Source: CAWJNF01 sp963844235
GTDB taxonomy: Bacteria; Actinomycetota; Thermoleophilia; Gaiellales; Gaiellaceae
Assembly (NCBI GenBank): GCA_963844235.1
Contig: CAWJNF010000001.1
Span: 248,001-312,000, forward strand
Length of the DNA stretch: 64,000 bases
Direction: 5' to 3'
The notes under the pieces were generated by a model. That model worked only from the letters and a program-made list of their open reading frames with translations, ran no database searches and was not told the origin of the DNA. Positions within the stretch are counted from its first letter, which is position 1. Each line of letters opens with the position of its first letter. The position numbers were made by a program, and so were the translations under genes. Of the stretch, positions 16,634 through 24,089 are shown in pieces.

Positions 16634-17469
16634 AGATCGCGATCCCGGCCAAGGGCCGGCTTCGCGAGCCCGCGGTCGCCCTCCTCGAGGACGCCGGGCT
16701 GGGGCCCGAGGCTCCCGGCGAACGCGCCCTCGCGTTCCCGTGTCGCAACGCACCGGTCGACGTGCTGCTCGTCCGGGCGGAGGACATTCCCGAGTACGTT
16801 CAGGACGCCGTCGTCGATTGTGGGATTACGGGCGCTGATCTCGTTCGGGAGCGCGGGGCGAACGTCAGCGAGCTCCTTTGCCTCGGCTTCGGCCGCTGCA
16901 CGCTGGAGGCGGCAGTGCCGCAGGAGTCCGCTGCGACCGAGCTCGCGGATCTGGATGGGATGCGGATCGCCACGGTCTTTCCTCGTCTCGCCGGCGAGGT
17001 GCTCGGAGAGCACCATGTAAAGGCCGAGCTCGTGGCTGTAACCGGCTCGGTCGAGGTCGCGCCGCGCCTCGGCCTGGCGGACGCGATCGTTGACCTCGTC
17101 TCCAGCGGCAACACGCTGCGCACGAACGGCCTGCGCTCTCTCGGGGCGTTGTTCTCTTCGGAGGCGGTGTTGATCGGGGGCGCCGAGCCCGATGACGCTG
17201 CTCGCTACTTGGCGCGCGTTCTCAGGAGCGTCGTCGAGGCGCGCGGGACCCGCTATCTGATGATGAACGCCCCTGAGAGCGCGCTCGACAGGCTTTGCGA
17301 GCTGGTTCCCGGCAGGCGCTCGCCGAGTGTGCTGCCGCTCTCGGAGCCGGGAATGGTGGCGGTGCACGCCCTCGTTCCCGCCGCGGACGTGTGGCGACTG
17401 CTACCGGAGCTCGAGGCCGCGGGCGCATCCTCGATCCTGCTCGTTCCGGTCGAGAGGATGCTCGGTTGA
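16630..17469 (+). CDS. hisG: ATP phosphoribosyltransferase (long form)
   Basis: 279 residues, first committed step of histidine synthesis (ATP + PRPP). The N-terminus L-K-I-A-I-P-A-K-G-R-L matches the family start exactly, and no ATG, GTG or TTG occurs in frame above it, so CTG 16630 is the likely start (CTGA overlap with the previous stop). Catalytic features are D-C-G-I-T-G-A-D-L-V near residue 62 and the PRPP loop D-L-V-S-S-G-N-T-L-R near 155-164. The C-terminal ACT-like regulatory domain (from about 200) indicates the hexameric form inhibited by histidine. It is translationally coupled to hisC through TTGA. Confidence 0.95.
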   Translation: MKIAIPAKGRLREPAVALLEDAGLGPEAPGERALAFPCRNAPVDVLLVRAEDIPEYVQDAVVDCGITGADLVRERGANVSELLCLGFGRCTLEAAVPQESAATELADLDGMRIATVFPRLAGEVLGEHHVKAELVAVTGSVEVAPRLGLADAIVDLVSSGNTLRTNGLRSLGALFSSEAVLIGGAEPDDAARYLARVLRSVVEARGTRYLMMNAPESALDRLCELVPGRRSPSVLPLSEPGMVAVHALVPAADVWRLLPELEAAGASSILLVPVERMLG

Positions 17470-18485
17470 GCGCCGGACGGAGAGCGTCGGCGTTTCGGCC
17501 GATCTCGTCCGAGTTCGCTCCGTACGGCTGGGCGCCGTCGACGGCCGACATCGCGGAGTTGGCCGGCGTGCACCCCTTCGAAGTTCTCCGCTACGACGGG
17601 AATGTTCCGGCCGACCCGCCGCCGAGCGCAAGGCCCGGTGCCGTGGCGGGCGCGCTCGCGGAGGTCAACACGTATCCGCACGGTGGCTACGGCCCGCTCG
17701 TGCCCGAGATCGCGCGCTACGCGGGCGCGGCGCCGGAGAACATCGTGCTCGGCGCGGGGGCCGACGATCTCATCCTCCTTTGCGCGCGAGCCTTCGCCGG
17801 GCCCGGCGATCTCGTCGACGTTCTCGACGAGCCGACCTATCCGATGTTCCGGGTGGCCGCGTACCTCGCCGGCGCCGAGGTCGGCGGGGACGACCCGGCC
17901 CTCACGTTCTGCTGCCGGCCGCACAATCCGACGGGCACTCTCGGTGAGCTTCCCGCGGTGAGGCCGCTTGCCGTCGACGAGGCGTACTTCGAGTATGCCC
18001 AGGAGAGCGCAGTCGGCGAGCTCGAGAGCGGCGTCGTTGTCATCCGGACTTTCTCGAAAGCCTTCGGGCTTGCCGGCGCGCGCGTCGGCTACCTGATCGC
18101 CGATCGCGACACCGCCGCAGAGCTCAACGCTCGGCAGGCACCCGCCGCGGTGTCGACGGTGTCCGCCGCGCTCGCGCTCGCCGCGCTCGGGTCGCCGCCG
18201 GATGTCCGCTGGGAGGTCGACGAGCGGGAGCGACTCGCTGAGAAGCTGCGCGCGCTCGGTCTTGCACCGGTTCCCTCGCATGCGAACTTCGTCTACGTGC
18301 CTGTCGCCGACCCGGAGGGCCTCGGCGACACTCTTCTGCGCCAAGGCCTCGCCGTGCGGGTGTTCGCGGACGCCATCCGAATCTCCGTGCGGAATCCGGA
18401 GGAAGACGATGTCTTGCTGGAGGCGATCGCTCGCGCCCTCGATCGGCCCTGCCCGGTCGAGCCCCAGGGGGACGGCGGGTACGAC
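17466..18485 (+). CDS. hisC: Histidinol-phosphate aminotransferase, without its own stop codon
   Basis: Starts at TTG 17466 in the hisG stop (TTGA), and family similarity covers about 330 residues. PLP-enzyme marks are H-N-P-T-G near residue 155, the Schiff-base lysine in R-T-F-S-K-A-F-G-L near residue 197, and the R-I-S-V-R-N end motif. It converts imidazole-acetol phosphate to histidinol phosphate. The frame has no stop at the expected end. It stays open through hisB (out of frame) to the end of hisH at 19688. The end given here is the point where hisB begins. See the finding on the hisC/hisB junction. Confidence 0.88.
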
Positions 18486-19021
18486 ATGTCCGGGCGACGG
18501 CCGAGACTCGTATCGGGATCCGGCTCGCGCTCGACGGTGCCGGTCGCGTTCGCGTACACACGGGCGCCGGCATCTACGACCACTTCCTGGAGCAACTTGC
18601 CTTTCACGGCGGCCTGGACCTCGTGCTCGAAGGCGTCGGCGACCTCGAGACGGGCGCGCACCATACCGCGGAGGACGCCGCTCTGGCGCTCGGCCAGGCG
18701 CTCGACAGAGCGCTTGCCGATCGTCGTGGAATCGCGCGCTACGGCGACGCGGTCGTGCCGATGGACGACGCCCTCGCGAAGGCCTCGATCGACCTCGGCG
18801 GTAGGCCGTGGTGCGAGTGCAGCCTCGAACGCGAGCCGGGACTCGCCGGGCACGTGTTCCAGAGCCTCGCGCAGGCGGGTCGGTTCGGGCTGCACGTCGA
18901 AGCGACCGGGCGGGACGAGCACCACGTGGCCGAGGCCGCTTTCAAAGCAGTGGGGCGTGCCCTGCGGGCCGCCGTGCGTCCCGAGAGCTCCGGCATACCG
19001 TCCACGAAGGGCGTGCTGTGA
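18486..19021 (+). CDS. hisB: Imidazoleglycerol-phosphate dehydratase, start region disturbed
   Basis: About 179 residues of the IGPD family: T-A-E-T-R-I-G-I-R-L-A-L-D-G at the start, the metal-binding G-A-H-H-T-A-E-D-A-A-L near residue 55, and D-E-H-H-V-A-E-A-A-F-K near residue 145. It dehydrates imidazoleglycerol phosphate using Mn ions. No canonical start codon exists in the coding frame. ATG 18486 is offset by one base. A missing G in the GGG at 18492-18494, or a -1 slip there, would join it to ATG and to hisC. The monofunctional form is seen, with no phosphatase domain. Confidence 0.85.
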
Positions 19022-19044
19022 GCCGAGAGTCTGCTGTCGGCGCT

Positions 19045-19079
19045 GGGGCCACCCCGGTCCACCACCCGCTTCGAGCGTA
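19045..19079 (-). repeat. Bipartite intergenic element, copy B
   Basis: Reverse complement of copy A at 15037-15071: an identical 18-mer (19062-19079) and identical 11-mer (19045-19055), again 6 nt apart. It lies in the 112-bp gap between hisB and hisH. Confidence 0.7.
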
Positions 19080-19133
19080 TCGTGCGCGAGCGCACGTGTG
19101 TGTTACGCGTCGAGCCGGAAGCGTGACAGCTTC

Positions 19134-19688
19134 GTGAAACGTGTCCGCATCTGCGACTACGGGGCCGGCAACACGCGGTCGGTCGAGGTGGCCTTTCGCC
19201 GTTTCGGAGCCGATGTCGCGGTCGCGACGGAGCCCGACGAGATCCTCGCGGCGGACCTGGCCGTGCTCCCGGGCGTCGGTGCGGCAGGGACGGCGATGGC
19301 GTCCCTCCGCGCCCACGGGCTCGACAATGCGCTGCGCGAGCGGGTGCGCCGCGGCGCACCGACGCTCGGGATCTGCCTCGGCCTCCAGCTTGCCCTCGAG
19401 CGCTCGGACGAGGACGGCGGCGTCGAAGGGCTCGCCATCCTTCCCGGCCAGGCCATCCGTCTGCGCAACGGGCGTGTGCCGCGCATCGGCTGGGCTACGG
19501 TGGAGCCCGGTGGCGAGGCGTACTACTTCGCTCACTCGTTCGCCGCCGAGACCCCGACCGCCACGGCCAGCTCCGAGGGTGTCGTCGCCGAGGCGCGGCT
19601 CGGCAGCTTCCTCGGCGTGCAGTTCCATCCCGAGAAGAGCGCGGCGGCCGGAGCGCGATACCTGGAGCGATGCCTCTCCCGCGCCTGA
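19134..19688 (+). CDS. hisH: Imidazole glycerol phosphate synthase, glutamine amidotransferase subunit
   Basis: 184 residues starting at GTG 19134. Class I glutaminase triad: nucleophile Cys in L-G-I-C-L-G-L near residue 81, and His and Glu in Q-F-H-P-E-K near residues 165-167. It supplies ammonia to HisF for ring closure. It overlaps hisF by 19 nt, consistent with the two subunits forming one complex. It is in the same frame as hisC, by coincidence of the disturbed junction. Confidence 0.95.
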   Translation: MKRVRICDYGAGNTRSVEVAFRRFGADVAVATEPDEILAADLAVLPGVGAAGTAMASLRAHGLDNALRERVRRGAPTLGICLGLQLALERSDEDGGVEGLAILPGQAIRLRNGRVPRIGWATVEPGGEAYYFAHSFAAETPTATASSEGVVAEARLGSFLGVQFHPEKSAAAGARYLERCLSRA

Positions 19689-20413
19689 TCCCGTGTCTCG
19701 ACGTCGCCGCCGGTCGCGTTGTCAAGGGCGTGCGCTTCGAGGGGCTGCGGGACGTGGGCGACCCGGTCGACCTCGGTTCCGCCTACTCCGACGCCGGTGC
19801 CGACGAGCTCGTCTTCCTCGACGTCAAGGCGACCGTGGAGGAGCGACAGGCGCTGGTCGAGCTCGCCTCTCGAGTCGCCGAGCGCCTGGCAATCCCGTTC
19901 ACGGTAGGCGGCGGGGTCCGCTCCGTGGCTGATGCGGCGGCCCTGCTCGACGCGGGCGCGGACAAGGTCTCCGTGAACTCGGCCGCGCTCGCCCGGCCGG
20001 CGCTCCTCGGCGAGCTGGCCGAGCAGCTCGGCTCCCAGGCGGTCGTGATCGCCATCGATGCAGCGGGAGGCGAGGTCTATTCGCATGCCGGGACCCGTCC
20101 AGCCGGTCGCCTGGCCGTCGATTGGGCGCGCGACGCGCAGGAGCACGGCGCCGGCGAGATCCTGCTGACCTCGATCGACGCCGACGGCACGCGGGAGGGC
20201 TACGACCTCGAGCTGACGCGTGCCGTCGCCGGCGCCGTGTCGATTCCGGTCATCGCCTCCGGCGGCGCCGGTCAGGCCCGACACGTCGCGGAGGCGCTCG
20301 AGGTCGCCCAGGCCGCGCTGCTCGCGTCGATCCTCCACGAGAACCCCGACCGGCTCGGCACCCTGCGTGACGAGCTGCGAGCGATGGGTGTGCCGCTCCG
20401 TGACGCCGCCTAG
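19670..20413 (+). CDS. hisF: Imidazole glycerol phosphate synthase, cyclase subunit
   Basis: 247 residues, normal length. Beta/alpha barrel with catalytic Asp in P-C-L-D-V-A-A-G-R-V-V-K-G (residue 11) and in I-A-I-D-A near residue 130. T-V-G-G-G-V-R-S and I-A-S-G-G-A-G are phosphate-binding loops. It closes the imidazole ring using ammonia channelled from HisH and releases AICAR. It overlaps both neighbours (19 nt with hisH, 14 nt with hisIE). Confidence 0.96.
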   Translation: MPLPRLIPCLDVAAGRVVKGVRFEGLRDVGDPVDLGSAYSDAGADELVFLDVKATVEERQALVELASRVAERLAIPFTVGGGVRSVADAAALLDAGADKVSVNSAALARPALLGELAEQLGSQAVVIAIDAAGGEVYSHAGTRPAGRLAVDWARDAQEHGAGEILLTSIDADGTREGYDLELTRAVAGAVSIPVIASGGAGQARHVAEALEVAQAALLASILHENPDRLGTLRDELRAMGVPLRDAA

Positions 20414-20981
20414 CTCCGAGCTCCGTGCGGCGATCGTGCAAGACGCCCTCGATGGACGGGTGCTGATGCTCGCCTGGATGGACGAGGAGGCGCTCCGGCT
20501 CACGAAGCAGACCGGCGAGGCGCACTTCTGGAGCCGCTCCCGGCAGACGTTGTGGCGGAAGGGCGAGACGTCGGGCAACACGCTCTCGGTCGTCGACCTG
20601 AAGGACGACTGCGACGGTGACGCGATCCTGCTCCAGGTGGAGGCCGCCGGCCCGGCCTGCCACAGCGGCTCGCGATCGTGTTTCGCCCCGTGGCTGTGGC
20701 GCCGGGTCGCAGAGCGGGCGCAGTCTCGGCCTGAGGGGTCGTACGTCGCGCGCTTGCTCGCCGGCGGGCCCGCAGCGTGCGCGCAGAAGCTCGGAGAGGA
20801 GGGCGTCGAGGCGTCCCTGGCGGTCGTGGGCGAGAGCGACGAGCGTCTGATCGCCGAGCTGGCCGACCTCTGGTTCGCGAGCTACGTGGTCCTCGCCGCG
20901 CGGGGCCTCGATCCCGACGCGGTCGAGGCGGAGCTGAAGCGCCGCGCACGCGAAGCCGACGCGGCGACGGCCTCGGGCTAG
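20400..20981 (+). CDS. hisI: Bifunctional phosphoribosyl-AMP cyclohydrolase / phosphoribosyl-ATP pyrophosphatase
   Basis: 193 residues, HisIE fusion (steps 2 and 3 of the pathway). The HisI part shows M-L-A-W-M-D-E-E-A-L, W-S-R-S-R-Q-T-L-W-x-K-G and the zinc/substrate C-H-S-G-S-R-S-C-F near residue 85. The HisE part shows S-Y-V-A-R-L-L and Q-K-L-G-E-E-G-V-E from about residue 105. GTG 20400 overlaps hisF. The TAG stop at 20979-20981 is formed by the TA target site of an IS630-type remnant plus the first base of that element, so the element sits exactly at the end of the his operon. Confidence 0.94.
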   Translation: MTPPSSELRAAIVQDALDGRVLMLAWMDEEALRLTKQTGEAHFWSRSRQTLWRKGETSGNTLSVVDLKDDCDGDAILLQVEAAGPACHSGSRSCFAPWLWRRVAERAQSRPEGSYVARLLAGGPAACAQKLGEEGVEASLAVVGESDERLIAELADLWFASYVVLAARGLDPDAVEAELKRRAREADAATASG

Positions 20982-21399
20982 TAGAGCTGTTCGTAAGTAC
21001 GGATTAGAACTGGCTTGAAGGAGGCGCGCGGCCGGTGGCGAAGTTGTGTAGCGCGATGGCACGTCCTGCGCAGCACCGGATCGAGCTCAGCGAGCAGGAG
21101 CGTGTTGAATTGACGCGTCGTGCGCGGGCGGAGAAGTTGCCCTTCCAGGAGGTGCAGCGCGCGAGGATCGTGCTTTACGCCAGTGAGGGGATGGCGGACA
21201 CGGAGATCGCAGGGCGGTTGGATACGACCGCGGGGATCGTTGGGAAGTGGCGAAGACGGTTCTTCCATGATCGGCTCGAGGGGTTAAAGGACAAGCCGCG
21301 CGCGGGTCGCCCGCGCAACGACCTCAACCAGGTCCCGCGAAGATCGCCGACCGCGAGCCCGACCTCCGACTCACGATCAAGACTTCCGGACAGCTCTAC
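20981..21399 (+). mobile_element. IS630-type element, 419-bp deletion derivative
   Basis: Ends GTAGAGCTGT at the left and its inverse ACAGCTCTAC at the right, flanked by TA dinucleotides (20979-20980 and 21400-21401), as expected for TA-targeting IS630/Tc1 elements. It carries only the 5' part of the transposase. A 91-bp copy of its left end recurs inverted at 21820-21910. Confidence 0.85.
21056..21335 (+). pseudogene. IS630-family transposase, N-terminal fragment
   Basis: Starting at ATG 21056 (or 21035) it encodes about 90 residues of helix-turn-helix DNA-binding domain (T-D-T-E-I-A-G-R-L-like turn, then V-G-K-W-R-R-R-F and G-L-K-D-K-P-R-A-G-R-P), typical of IS630-family transposase N-termini. 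After G-R-P-R the sequence loses similarity to the family and runs into the right end. The catalytic DDE domain is absent, so it cannot transpose itself. Confidence 0.8.
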
Positions 21400-21800
21400 T
21401 AGTCAGCCCACCAGTCGCGCTGGCCATCGACGTCTTCGCGCGGAGCCTCGCCGAGATTGGGCGCGCCGATGACGAGGATCTCGAGGCCCTCCGGCCCGGC
21501 CTCGTAGCCTCGCCACGTACCCGGCGGGACGCGCACCGCGTCCCATTCCTCGAGCTCGACGATCTCGTCGTCGACCTTCATCCGCCCGCTCCCGCGCAGG
21601 ACCACGTACACCTCCTCTTGCTTCTTGTGCGTGTGGCCGTACGGAAAGCGATAGCCGGCCGGGACGCGCTGGTAGCTCAGGCCGGATTTCTCGAGCTCGA
21701 GCGCCCCGGTCGCCGAGCGGAACTCCAGGTCCGGCGCGCCGTCGAATTTAGAGCCGAGGTCCTCCAGGTCCTCCTTGATGTTCCTGAGCGTGAACGGCAC
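21399..21800 (-). CDS. Cupin-domain protein (paralogue of the gene at 34101-34499)
   Basis: 133 residues, one small beta-barrel. The cupin motif 1 region is G-H-T-H-K-K-Q-E-E-V-Y-V-V-L-R-G (residues about 56-71), with motif 2 V-P-P-G-T-W-R-G-Y-E-A-G-P-E. Metal ligands H/H/E are present, while the last His of motif 2 is replaced. Function unknown. GTG 21800 is preceded by TAGGAT at 6 nt (leaderless). The stop TAG uses the TA target site of the IS remnant. The gene is bracketed by inverted copies of one IS end. Confidence 0.85.
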   Translation of the reverse strand: MPFTLRNIKEDLEDLGSKFDGAPDLEFRSATGALELEKSGLSYQRVPAGYRFPYGHTHKKQEEVYVVLRGSGRMKVDDEIVELEEWDAVRVPPGTWRGYEAGPEGLEILVIGAPNLGEAPREDVDGQRDWWAD

Positions 21801-21812
21801 GGCGCAATCCTA
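21798..21812 (-). promoter_or_regulatory. Leaderless promoter of the bracketed cupin gene
   Basis: Minus-strand TAGGAT (21807-21812), 6 nt before GTG 21800. The inverted IS end begins only 8 bp further upstream, so any -35 region lies inside IS sequence. Confidence 0.5.
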
Positions 21813-21819
21813 TGGCAGC

Positions 21820-21910
21820 GCGCAGGACGTGCCATCGCGCTACATAACTTCGCCACCGGCCGCGCGGCTCCTTCAACCCAGTTCTAATCCGTACTTACGG
21901 ACGGCTCTAC
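21820..21910 (-). mobile_element. Isolated 91-bp IS630-type left end, inverted
   Basis: Reverse complement matches 20981-21071 at 86 of 91 positions, including the tip GTAGAGC and the transposase start. Beyond 21820 the similarity stops abruptly. No TA follows at its outer edge (21911-21912 is TG). It supplies the stop codon of the isochorismatase-family gene. Confidence 0.85.
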
Positions 21911-22473
21911 TGGCGAGCGGCCAACTCGGCCCGCACTGTCGCGACGTCCGCGAGGCGGGAGAAGCCGTCCGCCTGCGCGGCAAGCGTGGTCTCGTGCACG
22001 GCGGCGTGCGGGATCGTGCGTCCACCCGATCCCTCGAGGTCACGCGTGGCCGTGCCGTCCGTCAGAAAGACGACGTCGAAGCCACGCGCGTGCGCCTCCC
22101 GAGCAGTTGTATCGCAACACATGTGGGTCATGAAGCCGGCGATGACGATCGTCCGCGCACCAAGCTGCTCGAGCACGGCGTCGAGCGATGTCCCGTCGAA
22201 CGCACCTGGAAGGTGCTTGACGACGACCGTCTCGTCCCCTGCAGCGGCGACCTCGTCCATCGTCTCGACGGCCGGCGTTCCGGTTGCGAACACGTCCGCT
22301 CCAGGGCTCTCGTGGTGCTGGACATGGACGACCCCGGTGCCGATCTGTCTGGCCTCGACGAGCAGCCCGGCGAGCCGCTCGAGCACGACCGGGCCGTCCG
22401 GAATCCACAGCGTGCTGTCGCGGTCGAAGTACTCCCGCTGGATGTCGATCATGAGCAGGGCCGGCTGCTCCAC
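21907..22473 (-). CDS. Isochorismatase-fold cysteine hydrolase
   Basis: 188 residues from GTG 22473, supported by TAGCGT 8 nt upstream. Catalytic triad of the family: Asp in L-L-M-I-D-I-Q near residue 10, Lys in V-V-V-K-H near residue 93, and Cys in F-M-T-H-M-C-C-D-T near residue 126. Members hydrolyse amides or vinyl ethers, and the substrate is unknown. The last codons run into the IS end: the C of Gln and the TAG stop derive from or abut the element tip, so the natural C-terminus may have been altered. Confidence 0.85.
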   Translation of the reverse strand: MEQPALLMIDIQREYFDRDSTLWIPDGPVVLERLAGLLVEARQIGTGVVHVQHHESPGADVFATGTPAVETMDEVAAAGDETVVVKHLPGAFDGTSLDAVLEQLGARTIVIAGFMTHMCCDTTAREAHARGFDVVFLTDGTATRDLEGSGGRTIPHAAVHETTLAAQADGFSRLADVATVRAELAARQ

Positions 22474-22502
22474 GGCTACGGACGCTACCACGCGAGATCC
22501 TC

Positions 22503-22517
22503 TAGCCTGATGCCATG
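22503..22517 (+). promoter_or_regulatory. Leaderless promoter
   Basis: TAGCCT (22503-22508), 6 nt before ATG 22515. Confidence 0.5.
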
Positions 22518-22748
22518 GGCAAGGGCTACGCGGAGGGCTCCGCGGTCGAAGAGCGGCTGGCCGAGCTCGAGCGGTCCGAGCGCTCTCAGGGCGAGGCATG
22601 GGTCGAGGAGCGCGCGGCCGTCTACGGCTCGACGCCCGAGGAGCCGGAGCGCCACTTCATCGGCTGGCTGGGAGACGTCGACCCCGACGACCTCTTCTCG
22701 CGCGGGGCTGCCTGGGGGCTCACGGTGGTTCGGCGCAGCACGCCCTGA
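22515..22748 (+). CDS. Small protein of unknown function
   Basis: 77 residues, not recognised. An acidic, helical first half (V-E-E-R-L-A-E-L-E-R-S-E-R) is followed by R-H-F-I-G-W-L-G-D-V-D-P-D-D-L-F near the end. High third-position GC and a leaderless -10 box support it as a gene. It diverges from the isochorismatase-family gene, with a 41-bp gap between start codons. Confidence 0.6.
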   Translation: MGKGYAEGSAVEERLAELERSERSQGEAWVEERAAVYGSTPEEPERHFIGWLGDVDPDDLFSRGAAWGLTVVRRSTP

Positions 22749-22837
22749 GCGGGCGTCGCGCTCGCTTCGGGTTCCTGCCGCTTCGGCCGGCCGCCGCGGC
22801 CCGGCCGTCGGGGTGACCTCCTCCTGAGCGGCGCCGC

Positions 22838-22852
22838 TACGCTGCCGCCGTG
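22838..22852 (+). promoter_or_regulatory. Leaderless promoter of the molybdoenzyme gene
   Basis: TACGCT (22838-22843), 6 nt before GTG 22850. Confidence 0.5.
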
Positions 22853-23920
22853 GACGCGGCCGTTCGGCGGGGGGACATCAGGCTGGAGGAGCTGGCGCTC
22901 GCCGTGCGGAACCACGGGATGCCGCTCGAGGCGCTCCGGCTCGCGGTCACGCCGATCGGCCTCCATTACCTGCTGACGCACTACGACATCCCGATCGTCG
23001 GGGCGCACGAGTGGCAGCTCGAGATCGGGGGCCGTGTCGAGACACCGCGGACGCTCTCGCTCGACGAGATTCTGGCGCAGCCGGCGATGGAGCTCACGGT
23101 GACGCTCGAGTGCGCCGGCAACGGCCGCGCGCACATGACGCCACGGCCGTTCAGCCAGCCCTGGCTCGAGGAGGCGGTGGGAACCGCACGCTGGACTGGC
23201 ACGCCGCTCGCGCCGCTGCTGCACGACGCCGGCATCAAGGACGGGGCCGTCGAAGTTGTGTTCACGGGCCTCGACCGCGGCAATGAGCTCGGAGTCGAGC
23301 TCGCGTTCGAGCGCAGCCTCCCGCTCGACGAGGCGCTCGCCGACGACGTGTTGCTGGCGTGGGGGATCAACGACCAGCCGCTTCCGCCCCAGCACGGCTA
23401 TCCGTTGCGCCTGCTCGTCCCCGGCTGGTACGGCATGGCCAGCGTCAAATGGCTGTCGCGAATCACTGTCGTCGACCGACCGTTCTCAGGGCACCAGCAG
23501 TCGTACGCCTACAGGCTGCGCCAGACGGAGGACGAAGAGGGCGAGCCGCTCACGCGCACGCTGCCCCGGGCGCTTCTGATCCCTCCCGGCATCCCCGATT
23601 TCCCGACCCGCCGCCGGACGCTCGGCGCTGGTCATTGCACGCTCGAGGGGCGGGCCTGGTCGGGCTTCGCGCCGATCGAGCGGGTCGACGTCTCGACGGA
23701 TGACGGTGCGTCGTGGGAGCCGGCCGAGCTGGAGCCGGACATCGACTCGCCGTACGCCTGGTGTCGCTGGCAGCACGGCTTCGAGGCGAGGCCCGGCGAA
23801 ACCGTGCTCGCCTGCCGGGCGGCCGACGCAAGCGGACGCATTCAACCGCTCGAGCCCGTCTGGAACCTGAGCGGCTACGCGAACAACGCCGTCCAGCGGG
23901 TGCCGGTCACGATCGTGTGA
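22850..23920 (+). CDS. Sulfite oxidase-family molybdopterin enzyme
   Basis: 356 residues. The molybdopterin-binding domain shows the Mo-ligand cysteine in T-L-E-C-A-G-N-G-R near residue 86 and the A-W-G-I-N-D-Q-P-L-P-x-x-H-G-Y-P-L-R-L-L-V-P-G-W-Y-G segment (split here for length; residues about 170-196). A C-terminal Mo-co dimerisation domain follows from about residue 250. No Tat signal and no heme domain are seen, so the enzyme is probably cytoplasmic and close to sulfite oxidases or YedY-like reductases. Substrate not certain. Confidence 0.88.
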   Translation: MDAAVRRGDIRLEELALAVRNHGMPLEALRLAVTPIGLHYLLTHYDIPIVGAHEWQLEIGGRVETPRTLSLDEILAQPAMELTVTLECAGNGRAHMTPRPFSQPWLEEAVGTARWTGTPLAPLLHDAGIKDGAVEVVFTGLDRGNELGVELAFERSLPLDEALADDVLLAWGINDQPLPPQHGYPLRLLVPGWYGMASVKWLSRITVVDRPFSGHQQSYAYRLRQTEDEEGEPLTRTLPRALLIPPGIPDFPTRRRTLGAGHCTLEGRAWSGFAPIERVDVSTDDGASWEPAELEPDIDSPYAWCRWQHGFEARPGETVLACRAADASGRIQPLEPVWNLSGYANNAVQRVPVTIV

Positions 23921-23932
23921 CTCGGAGGACAA

Positions 23933-24079
23933 CTGCGAGGTACGCGTGGACAGACGCACGCGCAGTACCTCGCGGCGCTGGTGGCGCTTCACGAGGCGAT
24001 GCGCGCCGCCGCCGAGGGCGGGAACGAGGCTGTCGCCGCCGAGCTCGAGCGCCTCGGCCTATCGACGGTCTCCGTCTAG
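23933..24079 (+). CDS. Possible 48-residue protein with CTG start
   Basis: Directly behind the molybdoenzyme stop, in the same frame, is an open stretch with strong coding composition (A-A-L-V-A-L-H-E-A-M-R-A-A-A-E, then V-A-A-E-L-E-R-L-G-L). GGAGG lies 4 nt before CTG 23933, and the only other start is ATG 23999. It may be a tiny gene, a remnant, or a read-through tail. No family recognised. Confidence 0.3.
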   Translation: MRGTRGQTHAQYLAALVALHEAMRAAAEGGNEAVAAELERLGLSTVSV

Positions 24080-24089
24080 GGACGCCGGC

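Noticed and set aside
17295..19688. One 797-codon open frame that would fuse HisC with HisH
   Set aside because: The middle third is Arg/Ser/Pro-rich shadow sequence of hisB, which reads correctly in another frame, and HisH has its own GTG start.
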